A stretch of DNA of 21,682 bases from a virus. The stretch's first letter is position 1, and the number at the start of each line of letters is the position of its first letter. The stretch is taken from positions 1 to 21,682 of the IMG/VR virus record IMGVR_UViG_3300025010_001191. One strand, given 5' to 3'. Below, in pieces: positions 1 to 5,970 of the stretch. The notes under the pieces are model-generated. The model made no database searches, had not been told where the DNA came from, and was given only the letters and a program-made list of their open reading frames with translations. A program made the translations under genes and the position numbers.

Positions 1-2
1 CG

Positions 3-638
3 TTGATGTTAGTCCTGTTTTGCTTACCTGCCTACGCCGGAGAAATTAAACTCCAAGTCAATGGGCAGGAAGTGACATCAAGTATGCAGTATATTGACGG
101 TAACATCTATGTCCCGATTAACACGCTGGCCGAATCTATGGGCGCAAAGGCAGAATGGGACAAGGAAAGCAATACCGTTAAACTCGTATTCAGCGAGAAT
201 ATGAGCAGTATTTTCGGCATATTGAAGGAGTTAGACAAAGACCCAAAACTAATGACCGTCATTGCTGATGCCGTTTATTATCATCGTTACCCTACTAAAG
301 TTTATCAGGTTCCGACACAACAGCAGACACCATACGTTCAACCATACCAACCGCCGCAACAGTCTACAACTACTTCTCCTGCTACCGTTGATGATGCCGA
401 GGATGAACCGGAGCAGGTTGATAATTCTGCTAAGATTGCTCGCATCAAAAAGCAATACGAAGCGTCTAAAGCGGCACTCGATAACGAAAAGAAAAAGCGT
501 AGGGAAGCGGTAGCATATGAGCATCATTTACTACCCGGATATGCACCAAAACAATTCGAAAAAATTGACATTGAGTTTGAGGAAAAGTATGTAAGGTTAG
601 AAAACTGGTACGAGGAGCAGTTGGAAAAACTGCAATAA
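3..638 (+). CDS. Copper amine oxidase N-terminal domain (stalk-like) secreted protein, 5' partial
   Basis: The frame is open to the left edge, so the true start may lie outside the window. The first visible residues end a signal peptide (hydrophobic MLVLFCLP, then AYA before GEI). Residues about 13-65 match the copper amine oxidase-like N-terminal domain common in Bacillota surface proteins (VNGQEV, YIDGNIYVPINTLAESMGAK, KESNTVKLVF). That domain is structural and does not make the protein an oxidase. A P/Q/T-rich linker (about 100-135) leads to a charged helix, probably coiled coil, to the end. It lies upstream of the lysis region and ends in a terminator. The exact role is unknown; a cell-envelope or virion-associated accessory protein is possible. 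Confidence 0.7.
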   Translation: MMLVLFCLPAYAGEIKLQVNGQEVTSSMQYIDGNIYVPINTLAESMGAKAEWDKESNTVKLVFSENMSSIFGILKELDKDPKLMTVIADAVYYHRYPTKVYQVPTQQQTPYVQPYQPPQQSTTTSPATVDDAEDEPEQVDNSAKIARIKKQYEASKAALDNEKKKRREAVAYEHHLLPGYAPKQFEKIDIEFEEKYVRLENWYEEQLEKLQ

Positions 639-642
639 AAGA

Positions 643-674
643 AATAACCACTCTCAACAGGGTGGTTATTTTTC
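643..674 (+). terminator. Rho-independent terminator, probably bidirectional
   Basis: AATAACCAC (643-651) pairs with GTGGTTATT (662-670), followed by T5. It closes the upstream gene. It also overlaps the 3' end of the minus-strand repressor gene, so the two convergent units appear to share it. Confidence 0.85.
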
Positions 675-878
675 GTCCGGCACATATTTCATTAAGTCGC
701 CTGGGTGACATTTAAGTGCGGTACATATTCTATCTATTACCGAAACGTCAATTCTTGTTATCGTACCGTTATACATTGCATACAGGGTATTCTTGTTAAC
801 TCCGCTTAATTCGTGCAGTTTAGGGACTTTCATTCTGTCCTTATTAAACATGATTTTGTCTAAGTTAAATTTTATCAC
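666..878 (-). CDS. Small Cro/CI-type HTH repressor
   Basis: This 70-aa protein is essentially one helix-turn-helix domain of the Cro/C1 class (HTH_26-like). Residues about 14-60 carry KVPKLHELSGVNKNTLYAMYNG, then IDRICTALKCHPGDLMKYVPD. The start is GTG at 878, with GGAGGTG at 886-892. Its promoter (TTGACT-17-TATAAT, 930-902) is consensus-like and lies back to back with the rightward promoter at 960-988. It is therefore likely an autoregulated repressor of the DUF6809/antirepressor cassette, and the antirepressor downstream is its probable antagonist. The family call is strong; the targets are inferred. Confidence 0.85.
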   Translation of the reverse strand: MIKFNLDKIMFNKDRMKVPKLHELSGVNKNTLYAMYNGTITRIDVSVIDRICTALKCHPGDLMKYVPDEK

Positions 879-904
879 TTCAATGCACCTCCATGAAGTG
901 CATT
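876..904. repeat. Nested inverted repeats over the repressor start and RBS
   Basis: CACTTCA (876-882) and TGAAGTG (894-900) form 7-bp arms, and AATGCAC (882-888) and GTGCATT (898-904) form a second pair. Together they cover the RBS and start codon of the minus-strand repressor. They could be an operator, or an mRNA hairpin hiding the RBS. Confidence 0.55.
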
Positions 905-930
905 ATACAATGATGTACGGATAAAGTCAA
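902..930 (-). promoter_or_regulatory. Promoter of the 666-878 repressor
   Basis: On the minus strand, TTGACT (930-925), a 17-bp spacer and TATAAT (907-902). A 17-nt sequence at its -35 region (minus strand 937-921, AATTCAGTTGACTTTAT) is identical to the -35 region of the rightward promoter at 16831-16859. Confidence 0.85.
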
Positions 931-959
931 CTGAATTCGGTATATTTTATAATGAACCG

Positions 960-988
960 TTGACATTAAAGCGAATATATTGTACAAT
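960..988 (+). promoter_or_regulatory. Rightward promoter of the DUF6809/antirepressor cassette
   Basis: TTGACA (960-965), a 17-bp spacer and TACAAT (983-988). Near-repeats of TRTACAATGA occur in this promoter and in the divergent one, consistent with a shared operator region between them. Confidence 0.85.
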
Positions 989-1034
989 GAAGTCAATAGA
1001 AGTAACATAGATATAAATGTGGGGAGGCAGAGAG

Positions 1035-1319
1035 ATGGAAAAAAGTTTCAAGGAATGTTTTGCGGAGTTGTGCGCAGATAGGGCGAGTGATGCTATCGTA
1101 TCGGCGCGACAGAAGGATGCTGAGTATGTTGAGGCAATGGACAGGCTTAACACAATTCGCGCTCAATTGGTTCCGCTGTTGAACGATGGCAATGAGTTTT
1201 TACTTACACAGTTGTCAGACGCTTATTCTCGCAGGCAGATATGTGAAACTCGTCTGGCATATGAGCAGGGGATGCGTGACGGGTTGCGGTTGAATAAAAT
1301 AGTGGGAGGTATTACATGA
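1035..1319 (+). CDS. DUF6809-like small phage protein
   Basis: The predicted protein has 94 residues and is mostly helical. It opens with MEKSFKECFAELCADRAS, and its C-terminal half (QLSDAYSRRQICETRLAYEQGMRDG) resembles the DUF6809 family of small Bacillota phage proteins of unknown function. I chose the ATG at 1035 because GGGGAGG at 1020-1026 precedes it; an in-frame ATG at 1017 lies before that site. It is the first gene after the rightward promoter and overlaps the next gene by ATGA. The family assignment is from memory of the pattern. Confidence 0.65.
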   Translation: MEKSFKECFAELCADRASDAIVSARQKDAEYVEAMDRLNTIRAQLVPLLNDGNEFLLTQLSDAYSRRQICETRLAYEQGMRDGLRLNKIVGGIT

Positions 1320-1501
1320 ACGATTTGGTGCTGTGTTTAAGAGTTCTTATTGCTGGTTTTAGTCTTTTTGTTTTTTACTGTGTATGGGATAATAATAGGA
1401 CTGGTTACATGGAATGGGGTGGTTGGGAATCGGAACCTGGATTAGTTGTAATATTCTTTATTGCGCTTAATGTATTTGCAAATATAGGCATTATTTTATA
1501 A
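1316..1501 (+). CDS. Small membrane protein
   Basis: A 61-aa protein with two hydrophobic segments (about residues 3-22 and 43-60) separated by a polar WDNNRTGYMEWGGWESE loop. Shine-Dalgarno GGGAGG lies just upstream, and the start overlaps the preceding stop. No family recognised. Its place in a repressor/antirepressor cassette could suggest a superinfection-exclusion or membrane-modifying role, but nothing in the sequence proves that. Confidence 0.6.
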   Translation: MNDLVLCLRVLIAGFSLFVFYCVWDNNRTGYMEWGGWESEPGLVVIFFIALNVFANIGIIL

Positions 1502-1521
1502 TATGGGTTGGGAGGGGTAGC

Positions 1522-2418
1522 GTGAACAATCAACTTGTTCCAGTAGAGCAGAAGTTAGTCAACTTTAATGGTGCTGAGATTATGGCGGTAAAAGCCAGCA
1601 ATGATAAACTTTATGTCGGTGTCAGGTGGGTGTGTAGGGGCATTGGTCTTTCTGAAGATCAGGCAACACGCCAAACCAAGAAGATTAATGAGGATGTAGT
1701 CTTAGTTAAAGGGTCGTCAAAAATGACTATCCCTACAACAGGCGGTAATCAAGAAATATTAACAATTGAACTAAACTTCCTACCTCTCTGGTTGGCTAAA
1801 ATTAACGCCAATATTATTGAGAGCGAAGAAGTGCAGGAAAGACTCGTCGAGTATCAGTTAAAAGCAAAAGACGTTTTGGCAGAAGCATTTTTACAGAAAG
1901 CAAAGTCGCTTCGGCGTAGGATGCCGACATGGGATCGTGAAGCAATGGCAGAAATAAGGTTCGCTAAAGAATTTGCCAAGGCAATAGGCATTAGACCAGA
2001 ACGTGCGGTTGCAGTTGCTATTGCCAGAACCGAGAAAGAAACAGGCAGACAGTTGAATGATTATCGTAAACTTTTACCTGCTGTTAGTGAAGAAGATGCC
2101 GAGATTTTAACCGCTAGTCAAATAGGAGAACAGTTAGACCTAAAATCCAGTGCAGTAAATTTACTGCTAGAGGAAATGGGTTTACAGTACGGTATACGCG
2201 AAGCAGGAAAGAAACCTGGGACTGAAAGATTAGTCAAGAGAAACCCTTGGAAGTTAACTGAGGCAGGCAAGGAATACGGAGTGATGCAGGATGCCGCTAA
2301 TAATAAGTGGGAAGGATTTCAGATACTTTGGAAACCTAAAGTCCTTGATGTGGTTAGAGGATTTATTTCTAGTAAGTCTGATGCAGACCAGGAGGCGCAT
2401 CATGAAGTTAAGAATTGA
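1522..2418 (+). CDS. P22-type phage antirepressor
   Basis: A 298-aa protein. Residues about 5-120 match the P22_AR_N antirepressor domain: VEQKLVNFNGAEIMAVKASNDKLYVGVRWVCRGIGLSEDQ, later LNFLPLWLAKI and LVEYQLKAKDVL. The C-terminal part (ILTASQIGEQLDLKSSAVN onward) looks like a winged-helix or KilA-associated module of the kind found in Bacillota antirepressors. The start is GTG, with GGGAGGGG at 1510-1516. Such proteins bind and inactivate a repressor. The obvious partner is the repressor at 666-878, and the 16.3-17.2 kb repressors are possible second targets. Confidence 0.85.
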   Translation: MNNQLVPVEQKLVNFNGAEIMAVKASNDKLYVGVRWVCRGIGLSEDQATRQTKKINEDVVLVKGSSKMTIPTTGGNQEILTIELNFLPLWLAKINANIIESEEVQERLVEYQLKAKDVLAEAFLQKAKSLRRRMPTWDREAMAEIRFAKEFAKAIGIRPERAVAVAIARTEKETGRQLNDYRKLLPAVSEEDAEILTASQIGEQLDLKSSAVNLLLEEMGLQYGIREAGKKPGTERLVKRNPWKLTEAGKEYGVMQDAANNKWEGFQILWKPKVLDVVRGFISSKSDADQEAHHEVKN

Positions 2419-2773
2419 ACCAGTTCAACTAAACGAGTTATCCGATGCTCAGAAACAGAGACTTCGGGAGTTGTGGGAACCTAAGCAATTTGATGTTTAT
2501 ATTAACGATTCTGGAGAAACTTTTGTTGCCGCACTATTTGACAGGGATTGGTCTAATAGTGGAGGCAAGATAATTAGAATTACAGGCGGAGGAAATAATA
2601 AAAATAACTGCCTGCCACTCCTTAGTATAGGTCAATTAGTCGAGATGATAAGGAAAAAACGTACTGACTACATTGACTTAATAGAATCATATGAAGGATG
2701 GTATTGTGGTACTTCCGCGTTAGAAGTAGAACTCTGCGACGCTCTATGGCAGGCAGTAAAGAAAATATTATAA
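2402..2773 (+). CDS. Hypothetical protein, 123 aa
   Basis: The start is ATG at 2402, overlapping the antirepressor stop and preceded by AGGAGG. A longer frame from 2291 has no RBS. The protein opens with MKLRIEPVQLNELSDAQKQR, has a mixed strand/helix middle (VYINDSGETFVAALF), and ends in a helical stretch. The part IGQLVEMIRKKR resembles the helix seen in many small phage proteins that end with a short gyrase-like or DUF tail, but no family is recognised. It is the last gene of the cassette before the 2775 terminator. Confidence 0.6.
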   Translation: MKLRIEPVQLNELSDAQKQRLRELWEPKQFDVYINDSGETFVAALFDRDWSNSGGKIIRITGGGNNKNNCLPLLSIGQLVEMIRKKRTDYIDLIESYEGWYCGTSALEVELCDALWQAVKKIL

Positions 2774-2774
2774 A

Positions 2775-2796
2775 GCACCCTCCGGGGTGTTTTTAT
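2775..2796 (+). terminator. Rho-independent terminator
   Basis: GCACCC and GGGTGT (one G-T pair) around TCCG, followed by T5A. It ends the repressor/antirepressor cassette. Confidence 0.8.
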
Positions 2797-2810
2797 TTTG
2801 CGGAAATGAG

Positions 2811-2943
2811 GTGATAACTTTTGCAGGCAGGTCGCCCCCAGAGAAGCGACCACGGAGGTACGATCTCCGTTCCTGCAAGAACAGAATAGCATTACGCTTG
2901 CTGATACGCAAGTTGATAAATCCCAGAGAAAGGATGTGTTTCC
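2811..2943 (+). ncRNA. Structured leader with tRNA-like three-way junction
   Basis: Three stems fit exactly: TTGCAGG (2821-2827) with CCTGCAA (2872-2878), 7 bp; GGTCGC (2830-2835) with GCGACC (2846-2851), 6 bp with a 10-nt loop; and ACGGAG (2852-2857) with CTCCGT (2865-2870), 6 bp with a 7-nt loop. A further hairpin, CTTGC/GCAAG (2897-2912), follows before the RBS of the XhlA-like gene. The outer 7-bp stem plus a stem with a 7-nt loop is tRNA-like, but there is no T arm. It may be a cis-regulatory leader of the lysis genes or a stand-alone RNA. A 66-codon frame across it (2787-2987) looks spurious. Confidence 0.6.
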
Positions 2944-3147
2944 ATGATGGAGAGGGACGAAGCGCGACTCAGAGATATAGAAATTAGGGTCGCCCAAATC
3001 GAGGCAAAGGTGGATTCACACATGGACGACATTAGAGAAATTAAGGCAATGCAGCAACAAATTTTAAAATGGATAGTCGGTGCATTGGGAATTAGTCTAC
3101 TAACCCTTGTTACAGTTACCCTTAATTTAATAAAGGACAGACTGTAA
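2944..3147 (+). CDS. XhlA-like hemolysin/holin-associated protein
   Basis: A 67-aa protein. Residues 1-42 form a charged coiled coil (RLRDIEIRVAQIEAKVDSHM, then DDIREIKAMQQQ), and residues about 44-62 form one membrane span (IVGALGISLLTLVTVTLNLI). This is the hemolysin XhlA layout, a membrane partner of holin and amidase in Bacillus-type lysis cassettes. AAAGGA at 2929-2934 supports ATG 2944; a second ATG follows at 2947. The next gene starts one base after its stop. Confidence 0.8.
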   Translation: MMERDEARLRDIEIRVAQIEAKVDSHMDDIREIKAMQQQILKWIVGALGISLLTLVTVTLNLIKDRL

Positions 3148-3148
3148 C

Positions 3149-3427
3149 ATGAAACATTATAAGCTACTTGCGCTCATTTTAGTTATCGGCATAATTGCCA
3201 TAGCAACAATTTGTTACGCCGGCAATCAGAAACTAAACATTAACCAGTTAACCGACAATCAGTTAAGGCAAGAATTACTTGGTATAAAGGGCATAGGTGC
3301 GGTTACTGCTGAGAGAGTTATTATGTATCGTGCGGAGAATAAACCCGTAACTGTGGGCGAACTGGACAGCGTGAAGGGCATCGGAGAGAAACGGTTGTCC
3401 CTTGTAAGGAAAAAATTCAAGGATTAG
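3149..3427 (+). CDS. Secreted ComEA-like helix-hairpin-helix protein
   Basis: A 92-aa protein with an N-terminal signal or anchor segment (about residues 7-24, ending CYAGN). Two HhH motifs follow: LGIKGIGAVTAERVIMYR (about 47-64) and LDSVKGIGEKRL (about 73-84), preceded by LNINQL as in ComEA. The HhH pair binds double-stranded DNA without sequence specificity in ComEA. Finding an exported DNA-binding module in a lysis operon is unusual. It could be captured host competence material, or it could handle DNA at the cell surface. Confidence 0.8.
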   Translation: MKHYKLLALILVIGIIAIATICYAGNQKLNINQLTDNQLRQELLGIKGIGAVTAERVIMYRAENKPVTVGELDSVKGIGEKRLSLVRKKFKD

Positions 3428-3438
3428 GAGAGGTTTTC

Positions 3439-4128
3439 ATGGAAATCAAACAAAAACCGAGCAAGAATTTTAGTAGCAGGCAGGGCAGAAAAATCATTGC
3501 CATTGTCGATCACATTACGGCAGGTGCTTTTAGTGGTGCAGTATCATGGTTATCTAATCCGGCGGCCAAGGCAAGCGCACACTACATTATTAGTCGCGCC
3601 GGTGAGATTGTGCAGTTAGTGGCAGACGAGAATAAGGCATGGCACGCAGGCGGTCCGAATAAACCTAATTGGCCTGTGTATGACGGTACGGATCCTAACC
3701 TCTACACCATCGGTATTGAGCATGAGGGGTATAAGGACCAAGGCGGCAATGGTCAATTAACCGAGGACCAGTATCAGGCGACACTTTGGTTACACCGTCA
3801 ATTAATTGCCAAACATGGAATTAAGATTGACCGCGATCATATCATCGGGCATTACCGTATTGACAGCGTTAACCGTCCTAATTGCCCAGGTCCGGCGTTT
3901 CCTTGGGATAGGTTGTTTGATGATCTAGATAATAAACCCGTTAGTCAAGTCCCAGGCCCCTTCCCTGACGTTGCAGGTGATAGGTGGTCGGCAGGACATA
4001 TTGCCAGAGTCAAGGATTTAGGTCTAATGGTTGGCGGCGGTGATGGGTACTTTAATCCCGAAGCACCGTTGACGAGAGAACAAATGGCGGCGTTAATTTG
4101 CAAATTAATTGATAAGGGGATGTTATAA
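3439..4128 (+). CDS. N-acetylmuramoyl-L-alanine amidase endolysin with SLH domain
   Basis: A 229-aa protein. Residues about 18-150 are an Amidase_2 (T7 lysozyme/PGRP) domain. Zinc ligand candidates are the His of VDHITAG, the His of IIGHYRID and the Cys of NRPNCPGP; IGIEHEG is a further conserved piece. The C-terminal about 55 residues form one S-layer homology repeat (FPDVAGDRWSAGHIARVKDL, GYFNPEAPLTREQMA). SLH binds secondary cell-wall polymer, or peptidoglycan in diderm Bacillota, so it is the wall-targeting part here. GGAGAGG precedes ATG 3439. It cuts the amide bond between muramic acid and the stem peptide for host lysis. Confidence 0.9.
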   Translation: MEIKQKPSKNFSSRQGRKIIAIVDHITAGAFSGAVSWLSNPAAKASAHYIISRAGEIVQLVADENKAWHAGGPNKPNWPVYDGTDPNLYTIGIEHEGYKDQGGNGQLTEDQYQATLWLHRQLIAKHGIKIDRDHIIGHYRIDSVNRPNCPGPAFPWDRLFDDLDNKPVSQVPGPFPDVAGDRWSAGHIARVKDLGLMVGGGDGYFNPEAPLTREQMAALICKLIDKGML

Positions 4129-4614
4129 ATGGACTATCAAAACATAGCAACGGTAGCACTTGAAGTAGTAGCAACGGCAGCAATACCGTCACTCATATAC
4201 ATTATAAAGAAGTTAGCAAGTGACTTTATTGCACAGCACTTCGATGTTAAGAAAATGCAACTAGAGTTATCTCATGCCGGTATCAACTTCACCTCCGAAA
4301 AGGTATCCGAGATAGTAAATAGCACTATCGAGAACGCAATTAAGGCGTTGAATTTGCCTGCTATAGTAAATGTACCTGTGGAGGATAAAGAGTCGCTGAA
4401 ACAGGCTGAAAATGCGCTTACACATGAGGTTAGCGGCAATACAGAATGGATAATTGGCGAAGGTTTTATCGTTAAAATAAACGGTACTCAGAAGGATTTT
4501 TATACCCCCAAGAGTGTCGGAGAGGATACTTTTAATATATTAGTCGAGAGGGTTTATCTGATTGACGGTGTAGTTAAAACTGACCGCCCGTTTGTTGAAT
4601 ATCTAATGTCATAG
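4129..4614 (+). CDS. Holin-like (LLH-type?) membrane protein
   Basis: This 161-aa protein starts directly after the amidase stop. There is one N-terminal hydrophobic segment (about residues 6-26, VALEVVATAAIPSLIYIIKK), then an amphipathic helical region and a soluble C-terminal part (GNTEWIIGEGFIVKINGTQK). The position after the amidase and the single N-terminal span fit LLH-family phage holins, but the extended C-terminal domain is longer than usual. Holin function is inferred from context. A strong terminator follows. Confidence 0.5.
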   Translation: MDYQNIATVALEVVATAAIPSLIYIIKKLASDFIAQHFDVKKMQLELSHAGINFTSEKVSEIVNSTIENAIKALNLPAIVNVPVEDKESLKQAENALTHEVSGNTEWIIGEGFIVKINGTQKDFYTPKSVGEDTFNILVERVYLIDGVVKTDRPFVEYLMS

Positions 4615-4618
4615 GCGG

Positions 4619-4975
4619 TTAAAATAGAATACGCGAATTAATTTTAATACCCCCGGTGACTTCGGTTGCCGGGTTTTTATTTTTAACAAAAGTTTTATGT
4701 ATCCTCAATAACTGCAACGCCTTATTAATAACACAATTGTTATCGAGTGGCAAATTAAAACCTGTTGAACCGTCAAAACTATCGAATATATCTGCAAAGG
4801 GTACTGTTTTGGCTATGTCGGGATAAGTCTTCTGCAATTCAACTAATTCTCTCGCCCATTTATCCCATACATGATCTTCTATGATCGATGTATTAAACCT
4901 GTAATAGATACAGGAATGGATGTATACTTGCCTACGCCTACGGTTTATTAGACTATATGCTTCGCTGTCAGTCAT
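4619..4975 (-). CDS. DNA ligase LigA-related small phage protein
   Basis: A 118-aa protein opening LINRRRRQVYIHSCIYYRFN, then IIEDHVWDKWARELVELQK and FDSFDGSTGFNLP. This matches the short phage proteins annotated as DNA ligase LigA-related, which resemble the NAD-binding Ia region of bacterial ligase (the Y-x-DxxW-pattern) but lack the catalytic domain. The role is unproven; it may act on NAD or DNA nicks. The start is ATG 4975 with GAGGTG upstream. Transcription arrives through a long leader with its own terminator (4995-5033), so expression is probably set by readthrough. Confidence 0.75.
   Translation of the reverse strand: MTDSEAYSLINRRRRQVYIHSCIYYRFNTSIIEDHVWDKWARELVELQKTYPDIAKTVPFADIFDSFDGSTGFNLPLDNNCVINKALQLLRIHKTFVKNKNPATEVTGGIKINSRILF
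4650..4684 (+). terminator. Strong UUCG terminator of the lysis operon
   Basis: CCCGGTGAC (4652-4660) pairs with GTTGCCGGG (4665-4673) around a TTCG loop, with G-T pairs inside, followed by TTTTTATTTTT. The hairpin lies inside the 3' coding end of the convergent LigA-related gene, so it also encodes that protein's NPATEVTGG segment. Confidence 0.9.
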
Positions 4976-4994
4976 ATTTTCACCTCAAATTATC

Positions 4995-5188
4995 AAAAAA
5001 AATAGACAACCTCTCCCCAATAAAAGGTTATCTGCTTAAATACAAAGGCTAATTTTTTCAACGTGACATACCATATTAGATTCAACAACAACTATTTGCC
5101 CACAGAGGAAGTCACTTCCTTTCGTCTCAGATTGTCGGAGTAACCGCCATGTACGCATATTACGCGAGATAGAGGCGTAGCGGTTGAT
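4995..5188 (-). ncRNA. Structured leader or independent RNA ending in an attenuator
   Basis: A promoter at 5223-5195 would start RNA near 5188. On the minus strand the first part folds as AACCGC-TACGC ... GCGTA-CATG-GCGGTT. A near-perfect palindrome, GGAAGTGACTTCC, follows. The end is a rho-independent terminator: AGATAACCT paired with AGGTTGTCT (5033-5025 and 5012-5004), then T8 (5002-4995). Only 20 nt separate this terminator from the LigA-related start, with no room for another promoter. It is therefore either an attenuator controlling that gene or a stand-alone RNA of about 190 nt with leaky readthrough. I do not recognise a known riboswitch. Confidence 0.6.
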
Positions 5189-5194
5189 GTGAAT

Positions 5195-5236
5195 ATTATA
5201 CCACTCAGTTAATTATATTGCAACCGTTTACGGTAG
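5195..5236 (-). promoter_or_regulatory. Promoter with adjacent upstream operator
   Basis: On the minus strand, TTGCAA (5223-5218), a 17-bp spacer and TATAAT (5200-5195). Directly upstream of the -35 lies CAACCGTTTACGGTA (plus 5221-5235), which differs by one base from the sequence at the same place in the Tad2 promoter. A 14-bp block around the -10 (plus 5194-5207) is identical to that of the large RNA promoter (6833-6846). Confidence 0.8.
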
Positions 5237-5302
5237 AAGTATACTGTATAAAGTTTATGAGTAAATAAAAAACTCCCTCGGTTGGAGAGAGTTTATGTGT
5301 TG

Positions 5303-5845
5303 TTAGTTGACTACTTCCCAATCATCGGCGAGCATGTCAGTTTGTGATGCAAGCCAACCGACCACTACGGTTCCGTCTGCTGCCTTCATATCAATGTGAG
5401 AATTTAACTTGACTCCACTACTCGGTATGATTGTTTCGTTAAGATGGTTTGCCGCCTCATTGCGCAATTTATCGAAAGGAATAGTAGTCCCCTTCACAAG
5501 ATAGATAAACATACCTTTGCCATTCCAACCGGAACGGGCAACCTTAAAACCTGCCTTTAAGTTATCCAACGCCTGACCGAAGTTAAGTCCTGTCTTTTGG
5601 GTGCCTTTATCCAGTTTAACACCAAGTTCGTCAAGTGCCTGTAAAACAGTTCTAACGGTTACGCGGTCATATTCCTTTATGTTATCCTCTAACCATTCAT
5701 AAGGAACCATGTCAGAGTGGCATTTACTACAAGTGTAACCGTCCTCATGGTATGACGGTGAATGAAAACCCTGTACGTCCTTTTCCCTCGCCCAAGCATC
5801 ATGTACCCTCTCGGATAACTTTTCAATCAAATCCTTGGTATCCAT
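5303..5845 (-). CDS. tad2: RyR domain fused to Thoeris anti-defence protein Tad2
   Basis: A 180-aa protein from ATG 5845, where GGAGGG sits at proper spacing; a GTG 11 codons earlier lacks an RBS. Residues about 5-76 are a bacterial RyR domain (HDAWA, HSDMVPYEWLED, IKEYDRVTVRTVLQALDELG), with an inserted CSKC pair. Residues about 86-180 are DUF2829/Tad2: LNFGQALDNLKAGFKVARSG, MFIYLVKG, HIDMKAADGTVVVGWLASQ, DDWEVV. Tad2 proteins sequester the cyclic ADP-ribose signal of Thoeris defence. RyR domains have been proposed to bind nucleotide-derived ligands in conflict systems. The fusion therefore looks like a two-site nucleotide sponge. It has its own promoter and stands apart from the lysis genes, as anti-defence genes often do. 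Confidence 0.85.
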   Translation of the reverse strand: MDTKDLIEKLSERVHDAWAREKDVQGFHSPSYHEDGYTCSKCHSDMVPYEWLEDNIKEYDRVTVRTVLQALDELGVKLDKGTQKTGLNFGQALDNLKAGFKVARSGWNGKGMFIYLVKGTTIPFDKLRNEAANHLNETIIPSSGVKLNSHIDMKAADGTVVVGWLASQTDMLADDWEVVN

Positions 5846-5881
5846 TATCTTATCCCTCCGTAGTTCTCTATTTGTCACTCA

Positions 5882-5925
5882 ATTATACTGCTAAGCAAAT
5901 AAAAATTCAACCGTTTACAGTAAAC
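5882..5925 (-). promoter_or_regulatory. Tad2 promoter with palindromic operator
   Basis: On the minus strand, TTGAAT (5910-5905), a 17-bp spacer and TATAAT (5887-5882). Immediately upstream of the -35 is the perfect palindrome GTTTACAGTAAAC (5913-5925). CAACCGTTTACAGTA (5908-5922) recurs with one change at 5221-5235. Confidence 0.8.
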
Positions 5926-5964
5926 TTATACCGTTTGCAGGATAAATAATGTCTGGTGTAGAAT
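5926..5964 (+). promoter_or_regulatory. Divergent rightward promoter inside an operator copy
   Basis: TTGCAG (5935-5940), an 18-bp spacer and TAGAAT (5959-5964). The -35 is part of TTATACCGTTTGCAG (5926-5940), which matches TTATACTGTTTGCAG at 16894-16908 in 14 of 15 positions. No gene follows; a terminator lies at 6021-6052. Confidence 0.6.
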
Positions 5965-5970
5965 AGTTAT

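Noticed and set aside
2853-2869. Reading the 7-nt loop GTACGAT as an anticodon loop (ACG)
   Set aside because: The element has no T arm and no T-loop sequence, so it does not meet the minimum for a bacterial tRNA.
2787-2987. Plus-strand frame of 66 codons
   Set aside because: Starts inside a terminator T-run, covers the three-way-junction RNA, arginine-rich without pattern, and overlaps the well-supported XhlA-like start.
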